Below, one piece after another: positions 44,764 through 57,264 of a DNA stretch of 64,000 bases. Under the pieces are notes generated by a model, which worked only from the letters and a program-made list of their open reading frames with translations, had not been told where the DNA came from and did no database searches. The stretch is from Pomphorhynchus laevis. Its lineage: Eukaryota > Acanthocephala > Palaeacanthocephala > Echinorhynchida > Pomphorhynchidae. Position numbers and translations under genes: made by a program. Position 1 is the first letter of the stretch; every line of letters starts with the position of its first letter. The DNA is taken from assembly GCA_012934845.2 (NCBI GenBank), contig WNNJ02001962.1, positions 161,396-225,395 on the forward strand. Direction: 5' to 3'.

Positions 44764-47700
44764 GTAATATTTAAGTATTATATTTTAATGTATAGTTATA
44801 TGCATTAACATCGTTACTGTCGTAACAAAAATGCTTATCGTTACACTAGCAGAGAATATTCATAATGTATTTTTTATATGCTATATAATAGTTTAAAATT
44901 CATTTTCAATATTATTCATAGCTTACTTTATTCTTAGATATCTGCTTCACCTTGTTTATTGGAATACCAGTGTTCCCTGCTAGTTTAATTGCTACTGACA
45001 TATTACCTTATCGAAGGACTAATTGTATTAGTTTTAATTAGTAAATTACGTTTTTATGTATTTTCCTTCTCTAACTTTTTTTAATTTAAAAATCGCCAAT
45101 TGATAATTTCTCGAATCTAAAATATTACCATCATTTTGATCTTTAGTTTTTCACTCATTCATTAGATTTGCATTTCTCAAATTCATAATATAAAAAAGTT
45201 TTGATTTTTATTTGCATCATCAAACGATTTCGTGTATTTTAAAAACTAAAAGATTATCAAATCTGCTATTAATATAATATTTATTATTAAATTCAAATTT
45301 GTTTTCATAATTTCATTTAATTATACTCGAATAAATATTCGAAACCTTTAAAAATGTATTTTTCAAAATTTAATTAGTAATTAATAATAAACAAATTAGT
45401 AAATTATGTTTTTAATGTGTTTCATTCTCTTACATATTTTGAATTCATAAATCATCACATGAAAATTTCTCGGTTCTTAAATATCATCAAACGATTTTGT
45501 ATATGTTAAATACTAAAATGGTATTAAACACTTGAAATATAAGGAGGATTATTTGCCTACTATAAGAAGTTGTAACATTTACGTTTAATATACTTTTGTT
45601 AAAACAATCGAGTATTACCTAATATTTCATTATTTGTAAGTATAATGTGATAAAACATGTAATTTATAATTTGATGCATTTTATTTGTATATGAAGATGT
45701 CAGCGGTTAATGCTAAATTAGTTTAAATTAACTTTTCTTTATTATTTTTTTGTTTCTTTACAATAATACTGTTTACATCATTTACATATTAATAATTTTA
45801 AATAACGGATAAATAACTAAAAAAATTCGGTTGGCTTTGTCATCAGAAACTTTCCGATATATTAAATAAAGAAAGAATCCACAATCTCTAAAATATATTT
45901 TAACGTGTGTAATAAATTATGACGAGTATAACGAATACATTATTATACGTAGCTTATATTTTGAAATATGAAAGGTAGAAAAGTTAAAAAGTTTCTAGTT
46001 TAGTATATATAGACACTGCGGAATAATTAAATGAACTAGAATTGAATTTTATGAACTCAAATTTTAATTTAATAAAAGTTGTTTAATTAAAATTAAATGT
46101 ACTAAAATTATTTACCTCTAGGCGAATTAAAATTCCCTTTTTTATATCGGAAGCATGGCATATTTCGAAAGGAGCATTTAAAATTAATGTAAATCTAATA
46201 AAATATAGTAAAACAAAATCCATTAAATCATATATAGTTGTCATATTGATATGTTATACTGTCAGCGTATTCCATTAGTTAAATATTTACGAACAGACCT
46301 TGACATAAGCGAATGATGTCATCTTACTGCATATATTGTTGTTTTATATTTTATCGATAGAACATACAGCTAAAATAGTCGCTTCTAAAAATGGTAGATA
46401 AAATTACTGAACAATGAAAAAGCTCATTGTAGGATCAATTAGATATTTATTTTAAATAAGAATAATTCCATCTATCTTATAAAATGATGTGTTAAACGTG
46501 TTGGAATAATATTTTCAGATATCCGTCTTCGTAAAAATTATTTAAATAATTTAATTGATACATATTTTAAATTAGATTACTATACAAATAAAATTAAATA
46601 AAATCATTGTCAAATATAAAATCACCAAACCTTTCGCAGAAAATTGTTATGTATATATAACTGTTATTTATACAATAATATATACATTTTTAAACGGCGT
46701 TATGCTTTTTCGAAAAATTTTATTTAGTTAATTATTTATAGACCGTAAAACTAAGTGTTTATTCCTGTTAAAAATCTTTATGGTTTTCTATATTTTATTT
46801 AATTGCACTTCTTTAAAATGCGCTTTATACATTGTTTATATTTAAACAATGTTATGCTTTATTAATAAATTATATTTAATTTATGGTTTTTGTACATAAA
46901 ACTGTTATTTGTTTATATAGCTGTTGCCTATCTTCTGCCTTTATATATTTAATTTCACTACTTTAAGATGCTCTTTGTAGTTTAAAAGATAATTTGATAA
47001 AGAAAATAATCTATTCTTGATATCTGTCTAGATAATATTTAAATGACATTCTGTTTTTGTTTATAAAGTTTCTTTGTGTTGTCAGGAACCTGAATAACAA
47101 CCTACTACGACAATTACAGAACTTCACTGATTTGTTGAAGAACGTTCAATATCTGTATGACATTTTATAGACTGTATTTTTATTTTCCGGATTTTGCTTT
47201 TAAGACGATTAGATTTTAATTTGATTGAGTACGTTGACCCACTAGTTGGTGTATTACACAGGCTTCATGTATTGTAAGTATTTACTATTTTCCAATTATT
47301 CTTGACTTTACATGTTATTAAATATTACGATAAGCCTAAAATCATTTAAACAAAAATAATATTTTTAAATTTAAAAATGTTTTTAACGAATTTCTTAAAA
47401 GGTTTCTAAATTTTTGTCTCTTGATAGTTGAGAATATTTTAAGAAAACTTTAATTCATTGGACAATTTATTTAATTTACCTTCAGATAATCACAAGCAAT
47501 TTAAAAAAGTTTTAATCATATAAATTATCTTTTGCATTTGAAATATTTAACGATATGTGAATAACAGAATAAAAAGTGGTTTATTTGTGTAATATATGAA
47601 TTTTTGAATTTGAATTTTGTAAGCAATCTCGCCTGCATCCCATAGAACATGCAGATCATCGGATTACAACATTTTATTAATCTATTGATAATACTTTTTG

Positions 47701-48051
47701 AAAATGTGATTCGAGAATGTATTTCTTATGTGACTATGGATCATGACCTAAAATATAATTTAGATAAAATGACTTAGTGGATATTTGCCACGAGGATGTG
47801 AATAATAAATAATGCTAATTAAATAAAAAATTTAATAATTTTAACATAAACTTCGATAATTTGTTAGTCCTCGGCTTCTCCGCTTTTCAATTATATATAA
47901 TATTAGAAAAACTTACAGTCAATAAATATACATTACAAAAGGAAAGATGATTGTAATGGTTTCAGTGCTTTGGTCAATCACTAAAGGAGATAATATCACG
48001 AAACTTGACTTTGTATAATTAAAATCAGTAGCTCACATTAAAAAATAATTC

Positions 48052-49090
48052 ATTTAATATTAGTATTAATTATTCCAAATGATCAAATAGAGATTCTAAA
48101 TTTTCATTATTAGTTTTTGATCTAATTACCAACACAAGAAAGATCGCTTATTATTGCTGAGCTTTAAATTACGGTTCCGATCACGACAAAAATTATCAAA
48201 ATAACTCAATTAATTTATAAGTTTATATTTAACTCAATTTATAATATATTATAAACTGAGTTATATTATATAACTCAATTTATAATATAAATTGAGTTAT
48301 AACTCAAGTTATAAATATATGTAAATACAATTAGTTTATATTTTGTCTCTTGAAATTTGATAAAAAAAATAATTAAGTAAAATTCATGTAATATTAGTAT
48401 TAATTATTCCAAATCAATCGAATACAGATTCTAAATTCCATTATTGGTTTTTGATCTAATTACCAGTATAAGAAAGAGTTTATTATTGCTAAACTTTCAG
48501 TTTATTACAGTTCCGATCACAAAAAAAATATCAAAATAACTCAATTTGTTTATACAGTAGTAATCGGAATAATGATCGTGTGATTCTATAATCGACGGGA
48601 AGTTATAAGTTCCAGTTGTTTTTATTGCCCGTCATTTTTGTCTTCTTGTCTTTTATGTAGTGGACTCTTGAAAAGTCTGCACGCATAATTATTGTTACAG
48701 CCAATCGTCATTCTAGATCGAGTCATGTGGAGGGGACTGAGCAGAAACAGCAAACTGCAATTGAGAGGTTAAACGCGAATAAAAATAAGAAGAGTTGTAT
48801 TTTATCTACATGATCAATTTTAAATAGACGGATGAGGCGCTTAGAGCAAGATTCATTCAGACGGATTAATTTAACAGTTCCGATCACAACAAAAATTATC
48901 AAAATAATTCAATTAGTTTATACAGTTTATATTTAGCTCAATTTTTAATATATTATAAATTGAGTTATATTATATAACTCAATTTATAATATAAATTGAG
49001 TTATAACTCAAGTTATAAATATATGTTATATTTATAATTAGTTTACTCAATTAGTTTATATAATTAGTTTATATTTTGTCTCTTGAAATT
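48052..49090 (+). repeat. Tandem repeat in the right-arm block
   Basis: GTTCCGATCACxACAAAAAT followed by TATCAAAATAACTCAATT occurs near 48,174, 48,504 and 48,874. The first and last copies extend into a long self-complementary tract of TAACTCAATTTATAATATA type and the common end TTTTGTCTCTTGAAATTTGA. TATTAGTATTAATTATTCC marks further units near 48,058 and 48,394. Confidence 0.8.
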
Positions 49091-49309
49091 TGAGAATATT
49101 TAAAGAAAAGTTTAATTAATCGGAAAATTTATTCAATTTACTTTGCATATAATAAAATAGAATTTAAAAAATTGAAATTATCTAAATAATCTTCATCGGA
49201 TGTAATATTTTATGCGATGTAAATATCCTATAAAGCCTATATTATTAATGCCTATATAGATTTATTTTATTTGATTAACATATGAATTTATGAATTTGAC
49301 TGTTTTAAG

Positions 49310-49490
49310 CATTAATTCTTGGCAGGTTTGCATTATGCACTTTAGAGGACAATCAGAACATGGAATGTAATATATTAGCCTATCAGGGGTTGTCCTCGTT
49401 TTCGTTTTTAATATTCCGCGTAGAGTCGTTGGCTTTTTGTGTTATAGTTGTACTTGATCTATGTGATCAATTTTAAGTAGACGACTTAGA
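49310..49490 (-). pseudogene. Penelope-like GIY-YIG remnant in the right-arm block
   Basis: The - strand reads KRLSRLLKIDHIDQVQL with a stop, RGILKTKTRTTPDRLIYYIP and CSDCPLKCIMQTC. The last part is the YxIPCxxCxxxYIGQT signature with YIG changed to CIM. Nothing downstream is readable. A shorter partner of the upstream part (CSKRLIRLFKIDHVDKIQL) lies near 48,800-48,870 on the same strand. Confidence 0.6.
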
Positions 49491-50429
49491 CGCTTAGAGC
49501 AATATTCATTAATATAATGTATTTGCGCATAAACCGTTCATTGTTTTGCAGTTTTAGTTGGTATCATGGTTTTTTGCACCACCAAAATACCTACTTTATT
49601 TTCGAAGAGCGCTTTCTAGGTTAATTGTATTATTGTCCGTTCCTTCAATATGTCATGTTTTTACTTATGAGCATTTTTAGGCTGATTTTTCTTGTAACGC
49701 TTCCGCGGTAGTTGCTATTTTATATTGTTGCATTCCGTACAAATTCCAATTGGTGGATTCCAAGGTATTCCGGCTTTCCTTATATCGCCTTGACTGTAAT
49801 GAGTCGAAAGCTCAGCAAGAATAAGTTATCTTTCTCGTGTCGATAATTTGATATCAACAATGGAAGTTACTTTAGAAACAGAAAGCTTAATTTAACTAAC
49901 TTTAACTTTATTAAGCAAACTTTAACTTTATCAGCAAGAATAAGTTCCGTTTCGCTTTCTCGTGTCGTTGACCAAAAACCAATAATGAAAGTAACTTTCG
50001 ACACGAAAGCAAACTTTAACTAAATTCTATATTGTGTAACAAATTGCATTAGGAAATACAAGAAAATTAAGAAAATTATATCTGCAAGATATGTTTCCTT
50101 GTGTGATAATGTTCCATATCATATATTTTAGATCTCTGAAAGGTAATCGCATCAGACATTTCGATACAGGCTTTAATCAGTTCTTTTGCTTAACGTATTT
50201 GTAAGTATAAGGCACATTTTGTAAGTGTTTACTAAGCATTTTTAATTAAATTAAACGCTTTAAATAAACAAATATTTATATGACTAATTTGATTGGTGAA
50301 TTAAATATTTTTAATTAATTTTATTATTTTATGATCAAGATTTGGTATGCTCATGACATTGAGTAGCTATTCGGCAATATATTACTATTACTATTTTAAT
50401 GTGCTTATCTATTTATCTGATTGACAGAT

Positions 50430-52570
50430 TAGAATTATCCCTAAGGCGAGCCGAAAGACTGGACTACGAGCCCTTTCGAGCTGCATGCTATAAAATTCGT
50501 CCAATGACTTTAGCAATGACGAATATGTTTGGCAGCCCAATGATTATTTAGTTTTCTAATTTCGACTATTGACTAGTTCTGGATGGTATCAATGTCGACT
50601 CCGTAACTTAAATCAATGAAGGGCGTGCATAGCAATAAAATATATTTCCATTTAGATATGTTATTCTCATATGAATTTGATATCAACAAACCTCCCATTA
50701 AGAAGGACAGACTTGTGACATCGCGTCAACACTTTTGTAAATTAAAACCAGTTATTTTGGAGAATTATTTTATTTGGTATGGAATCTTCTAGTGAAGAAA
50801 ACCATTCAGCTCTTACATGCTCTTTGTGCATGAGTCAACTTATTTTCCACTGCTCTTGAAAACGCTAAGAACGCTAACTGCCTTGAATCGAGAGAGATAC
50901 TTACAAAAACCTATCGAACAATTTCAACCAACGAGTTACTTGCGTACTTACCCGATCTTTTCCGAACGATCCAAAATCACTGGAAGCTTCTAAAGGTTTT
51001 ACACCAAAAATAATGTTGGAATTAACCAGAGCTGTACACCTTTTGACATTAACATGAAACCCGAATTCTGGTCATATATATTGCAACGATTTGAAAAAAG
51101 CATAAATATCACCGGGTGAACCAGCACATGATACATCATCCGCATACCAACGCTGTTTGAGGATGCAAATAGCCTAATCTATGTATTAGGGTATTGTTGT
51201 TTCGCAAAAGATACAATAGCCATGGGGTCTCCTTGCCTGAAACCCTCATTTGATAACAGATAATTATCGTAAATAGCTAAGATATGATCTGTACTATAGT
51301 ATTTTGCCGAAATCGTGCTAAAGCAGAACATACATATAAGGAGAGCTAATTTCCGATTAATTCTATTAAATTGATTATGTCCATAAATTAAAAGTAAACA
51401 GGACGAAGGCGAATTAGCGAAGGTTTCACGCATATCTCGCACAACGAATTTGACACCTCTCTTTTGACTTGAACAATGTTGTGAATTACCCACTATTGAC
51501 TAAATGAAAAGAGAAATGACATGTACAATCGTTTTAGTCATTATGTGCCTATATGCCTCACCAATTCTGATTGGTCCTATACCAGGAATTTATCAAGGGC
51601 AATGAGTCGACTAGCGATCAACGCTTATGTTAAATGTTTTAAAACTCTATTATATGCAATTCACTTTATCAAATCTGCTAACGTGGAGGACAACTGTAAT
51701 GAATATCTTTCGAATGAGGTAAGCATTTGCTGCGATGATAAAGCATTAACACCCAAAGGACCGGCAGCGACTGTAGTGCGTTTGGCACATAGTTAGATTG
51801 CCGCTGCATCTATCGCCCCGAAAAAGGAGGGATAAAAGTTATCACTTAAAGTGTAGGTCTCAGATAATAAGGCATGCTCAGTCATTTCAGTTGATTGTGA
51901 ATAGTTAGCTTTAAGAATAGACTTAATGGATTCGCTGTCGATATAATCATTTGTACTCAAAGTTTTACTGACAGAACTGCTGTCAAGGGTACTTACTGTC
52001 AAACTAAGGTTACCTAACATTATTGTTTTCACAAAAAGTGACTCCTAATTGCAATAAGAATCATACCGTGACTGGAATACTGTTTAACGTGACTGAATAA
52101 ATTTAGCGTTCCTGAATAACTTACCAAAGAAACGGGCCACGCGACATCAATTTACTTTCGTGCTTGATTTTCGACAAACCCTTTTTTGTAATACGCATTG
52201 ACTAATATCACCTTCATAAGCGATGAGCCTTCGACTTCATCCTCACAACAAGCAGTTTCGCACCATTTGCTTAGTTAATTAAAAAATATTCGTTTTTCGT
52301 TACACTTAGGAAGTAAAACAGATTAGGACGCCAAGTAATTTCCTTCTTGAATTATTGGTGGATAAGAGTGTTCGGGAATCTATTCGAGGCAACTTCGAGG
52401 GTTTGAACCGCATTATTCGCTACATTCATGTCTGCAAAGTGGTTTACGAGTTGGTTTTCGCAATTTGCTGCAGTATAGTTAGTGCACGACCTATTTGATT
52501 TGGCACATTTGCATTGACGACATTGTCTTGAGTGTCCATTACGCGAACAGCATTTTGGCAAGGATATAAT
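50430..52570 (-). pseudogene. QGDP/YADD-family reverse transcriptase, longer right-arm copy
   Basis: The - strand carries the same order as the left arm: CRQCKCAKSNRSC near 52,500, LGVNALSSQQMLTSFERYSL near 51,740, LIASRLIALDK, NSQHCSSQKRGVKFVVRDM, and NEGFRQGDPMAI near 51,240. It then continues into the catalytic LKQRWYADDVSCAGSP (YADD codons at about 51,135-51,146), EFGFHVNVKRCTALVN and a fading C-terminal part with LERARSPVFRLALG near 50,480. WYADD followed by FGYxPNxxKxWLVV is the family's palm. Frameshifts and stops are frequent, so it is dead. That the frame continues past the left-arm breakpoint shows the left arm lost sequence. Confidence 0.75.
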
Positions 52571-52688
52571 TCCTTTAGTAATCGTGAATGTATTAAAGAA
52601 ATAGAGTGCTTAACTGTCTAATATTCAAATCGTTGCCTCATTTGGCTAGGTCTAGGTTGACAAATAGTTATCGACTTCCTAACTGCGC

Positions 52689-55600
52689 TCTCAGGGGCGG
52701 CTTCGTATATGGCTCTCATGCGACTTCGTAAGTGCGCTCTGAGTCGGATTCGTAAATGCAGTTATATTAATTTAATGGATCGTATATACATGTAATCAGT
52801 TGAACAATTAGAAAACTTTTATCTCTAATTGGTATAATAATAGTTTCACATTACTGTATGCTATTGATTTAATATACATGAAAATACCTTTTAAAACTTG
52901 TTTTGCATAAAGGCAATTTGTACATGATACATGCTTACCGATGTGGTAAAAGCAGTTTTGTCAAGATATACTAAGATGAAATGTTAAAATGAGTTGTTGT
53001 GTTTCTGTTTGTGAGATTGGTTGTGCAAATTGGATAGTGTTTAATAAAAAAATTATTAAATTATTATATTATTTTAATTTAAATTGGACATATCGTTAGT
53101 AATTCTAAATTAATAGAAACTAAAGCACTTATTAAAAATTGTAACATTATATTAACATGAATCTGATTTATTTAAATTGATTGAACTAATACTGCGTGAT
53201 ATAAAATTTTAAAATTCTCACTTCTTTCTTGTTATTTATCAATTTATTAGTCAATTTAAATTATAATTTTAATCGTAATATTTTTAGAGATTTGTCAAAT
53301 AATATACTTTCATTAGTCAATATTTGGAGTACCACACATCTCGAATTGTAAGTAAAATTTAATAAAAATGCTTTTCAAATTTTACTAACGTACGTTCAGT
53401 AATATCGTTAACTGGATTTAAAAATTTTATTTTTTCTCCATGAGATTGTGAAATAAGTAATATATATGAGAAGTAGTACCACAACTGTTTATTGACTCAG
53501 TTATCTACCAAAAACAATATCATTTTATCAATCGTTTTCATTGATAGTTTTTTGAGATGGCTTTTATGTATCCTTTTTATTTATATTTAAACAAGTTTAG
53601 TTTTTACAATATTAGTTTTTGTAAATATTTATATTATATCCTTTTTATTTATATTAAAAGAAGGTTTCATTTTGAAAAGCGTTATTTTTTATAGTATAAT
53701 ATAAACTGAGTTATAGACATGGTTGAACTGAAATTCGGAATATATACAAATTTGATTTTTAAGATGCCATAAAGTGCAAATTTATTATGCTGTAAATTAC
53801 CCATAATGTCATGCCAAATTTGTTAATTTATTCTTTTAAATTTAAAGTTATAAATTTATTTTTAATATTTTAACAGAATATAACTAGTTCATTATCTGTG
53901 AAATTCCTTGATGATAAATCCGTAACTACCAATCTAATCTGTAACTAAAAATCTATATTGATAACTACCGATCTTTATAATCACTTCAATACTAATATTT
54001 AAAAGTCTGCTTTCTTACATCTTTCGATGTCTCCGTACAACTGCTTGGTCACACGGCACCCGACAATGAACACTCATTGGTAAGTGGTGAGTTGGCCATT
54101 GTTATTCCTCCTTAATTTATATTTTGTATATTTGTTGCTTGTCATTTTCATTGTCTTGGTTGGTTTGTTCGACTATCTCCTGTTACCGATATCCTTTGAT
54201 GACCCAATACCCCTACTGTAAGAAAACAGGCATCCGTGAATCCTCTTCCGCCTTTTCGTCCATTGTCCAATCCGCCGTTGGAGTCATCGGAGGAATCTGA
54301 GATAGTTTATGAAAAAGCTATCTACACGGCTTATGTAGGCCGGCCAATTATTTAGCCGTTGATCGACAAATGTCAAACATGCGTTGCCTGGGCCGCTCTA
54401 CTAAGAGGTTAATTGGCAATAGGTGCCAGCTTAATACTTAATCGACTGGCACCTAACAGCCTTCAAATATTCGTCCTTAAAGTTATAAGGCTCTCGACGT
54501 TGTTGGCATGAAGTGGCTAATACGAATGTTCAATGTTGCATAAAAGTCCGGGAGACCGCCTTGGGCTCTCTGAAATCGATCTCTGATCTGTCACCGAGGA
54601 TCGCGATGTTTGGGGTGGTTTAGTTCGTGCTCTACACCCACGATTCAACACTCGGCCCTCAGGTGAACAAGAAAAATCTTGTGTATTATTATTTGTTTTT
54701 TCTTGTTGAGAAATTGTTGTTGTAGTCTGCTTTCTGTAAAATGTTTTCTCTTAAAAGTTATGTAATAAAAATGTTTGTAATTATTTACGAGTTCTGTACT
54801 GAAGACAATAACAGTTTATGGAATGTTAACTAAGATGTTTTTTTATAATTAATGACTTCAAAAACGTATATAAATAGACACTAAAGAATATAGAATGCAC
54901 ATGTAATAGTGTACTAAATTCACAGGCCCGACAATGTCGTGATTGTAGCGTATTGATTTATTACCTTATGCATTTTATATGATTCATTTGACATGGTTGA
55001 ACATTTTAAATTTTAAACTGATGAAAAGTTGTGGAATAAAATTATTAAATGTATAATTTTTAACAATATGTTTTAATATTTTAAATTGTCAATTTAATAG
55101 TAAATTTAATACTGACATTTGAAATTGGTTGTATTTTATTATCTATTAAACACGTTGACCATGAATTGATTTGTACACGCTGATTTGCTCTTTTCCTCAG
55201 AGTAATCAAATTACTACTTAAAAAAGAAAAATAGGTAATTACGCTATTAATTACTCGTTATGTGCTGTAGAGTCCAAGAAATGCAAATTTATTAAGCTGA
55301 TTAGTAAATGACCCTAATATCATGTGATATTCGTAAATTTGTAAATCTGTAAATTTATTTTAAATACTTCGACAGTACAAATCTATCAAGAATATTAACT
55401 GTTCCAAATTATCATATTAATAAGATTCAGCCCATTAAAACATTCGGATTAATAAGATATCCTATTATAATTAAAAATTTTTAATTTTTAATAAATTAAT
55501 AAATTATAAAGTAATTAAGGTCATCAAAAGAATACTTAACAGAGTAAAAAATGCGTAATTACGTTTTTAATTACTCATATTTTGCTGCAAGGAAGTCAGC

Positions 55601-56184
55601 TGAAAAGGCCCGTCAGCTGACGAGCCTTTACAAAAAAAACTTTTTATAATTAAATTGTTTTAAATAATTGCCAAATAAATTATCCAAATAGTTAGATTTA
55701 TACATCTTAAATTGATGATAAAGGTGTATATCTAGATATGAAGATTATTATAACATTTATTAATTTGATTATAAACTTATATCGTAATGATTTCTTATTT
55801 AAATTTAAAAGAAACATATTTTTGCATGAGCATTCATGCATATTATATAGAATTAAATATAACACATTAAATAACGAAATTTTACGTATTGACATGAATA
55901 ATAATGATATTTTATTCTGATGACTTCTAATATTTTTTCTAGTACATTGTATGTTATTAATTGACCAGTTCATAATCTAAGTTTTAAAAAATCCATATTC
56001 TAAAACATTTTGAATCTTAAATAATCTGAAATGTTAGATAATTACATTTTTAATATTTGTCTAAAACAAAATACATGGACTCTTTTAACTGATATAAAAT
56101 ATTCAAATTTAAAAATAATATAAAATTATTTAATCAAACGTGCTAAATTCATATTATCATGTGGATATTTACCGTTCATTTAAA
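52689..56184. other. 3.5-kb block present only in the right arm
   Basis: Left-arm bases 27,786 and 27,782 flank the point that corresponds to this block. It contains family A LINE copy 4 (54,480-54,727), a short CCAGCTTAATACTTAATCGA palindromic motif (54,426-54,465) and a YIDD-type RT scrap (55,700-55,920). The remainder (52,700-54,000 and 54,730-55,680) is AT-rich. A GC-richer stretch at 54,030-54,420 has no assignable frame. Confidence 0.8.
54480..54727 (+). pseudogene. Non-LTR retrotransposon 3' end (family A, copy 4)
   Basis: Only the last coding part and tail remain: EDRDVWGGLVRALHPRFNTR, then AAGAAAAATCTTGTGTATTA and TTGTTTTTTCTTGTTGAGAA with GTTGTTGTAG. It matches 24,390-24,515 closely. 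It sits inside the block found only in the right arm. Confidence 0.75.
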
Positions 56185-56300
56185 ATCGTTTTTATTAAAA
56201 TGATCTTTTAGATTGTATAGTTTTATTGACATTTGAATTTAATTTAAATGACGTGAAATTGTTGAATGCGTTATCACTTATGTAGATTTTTTAATATTTT
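55685..56300 (+). repeat. Right-arm source or sister of the spacer copy at 33,185
   Basis: It carries a YIDD-type RT scrap (GVYLDMKI, INLYRNDFLFKFKRNIFLHE, LNNEILRIDMNNND) and crosses the right-arm block boundary at 56,184 into sequence shared by both arms. The RT frame here is slightly better kept than in the spacer copy. Confidence 0.8.
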
Positions 56301-56604
56301 AAACTCTTTTTTTTGAAAAAAAAAACTTTTAGATTGTATAGTTTTAATAACATGTCCAATTGATAAAAATGACTTGAAATTCCTGAATGTTTTATCACTT
56401 AAGCAAATTCTTTTAATAAAAAACATATGATAAAGAGTACATACATTAAAAGCATATTCGTATGTTATGTTATTATGAATTCTATAAGCTGATTTTCAAA
56501 AATAAAATCACTTTTCTCACTAATAAGTCATAAATTAATAATTTAAATAGTAAATATTGTACACTTTCAAGACATATTTTATAGACGACTAGCTGACAAT
56601 CCAA

Positions 56605-56813
56605 ACGACTTTGAGTTAACATGTAAAACACAGCTAACGTAAGTTTCTTTGTTAATAACGATTAGTTTATTTAATCTTTTATAAAGGGATCTTCGTTTCA
56701 ATAGATTGAAATCAGATCAAATACGGAAGAAAATAATCAGTACGGTAGTCCTCCTGTACGTTTCGAAAGTTAACTTTTGAACATGACTTTGTCGACATTT
56801 TTTATTAATTAGA
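56605..56813. other. 0.2-kb insertion in the right arm
   Basis: The left arm reads CCAAATACGTGC (reverse strand near 27,356), while here about 208 bp lie between CCAAA and TACGTGC. No terminal repeats or clear target duplication were seen. Confidence 0.7.
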
Positions 56814-57264
56814 ATTTTAAATGAGCTACGTGCATTGTTAATTTACTAAAATAGAACATGAATTGCATATACGAAATAATTCTAAAGATAATAAGACAAT
56901 TTGGTGTGTTTATTAATTTGAATTATGATATTTTACTAGGTACAGTCAACTGATTTGATTAACTTAGATCAAATAAAACATTTAAATAAATTTTATTTAT
57001 AATCTTAAAAAATTAGATCGCAACTCGCTTTGATTGATATTTTGCTACCTATTATTTTAGTCTTGACTACAACTTACTTGTTGATCTACAGTTTCTATCT
57101 ACTGAAATGTATCTACATCATCTAAATGTTTTGTAAGTTCATTATTTACGTTCAACTTAAAAGTGTTTTATCAATTATTTGCTGGAGCATTAGTAACAAT
57201 ATAATTTCGAACGAAAATAATTAATTATTATTTTATAGTAATATTAATATTAATATTTTATTAT

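Larger units (their letters stand above)
45342..51160. other. 5.8-kb block present only in the right arm
   Basis: Left-arm bases 29,319 and 29,320 pair with 51,161 and 45,341 respectively, so this whole block has no left partner. It holds tandem repeats at 48,052-49,090, a GIY-YIG remnant at 49,310-49,490 and the C-terminal RT part at 50,430-51,160. The rest (45,342-48,050 and 49,790-50,400) is AT-rich with loose internal repeats and no gene. Confidence 0.85.
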
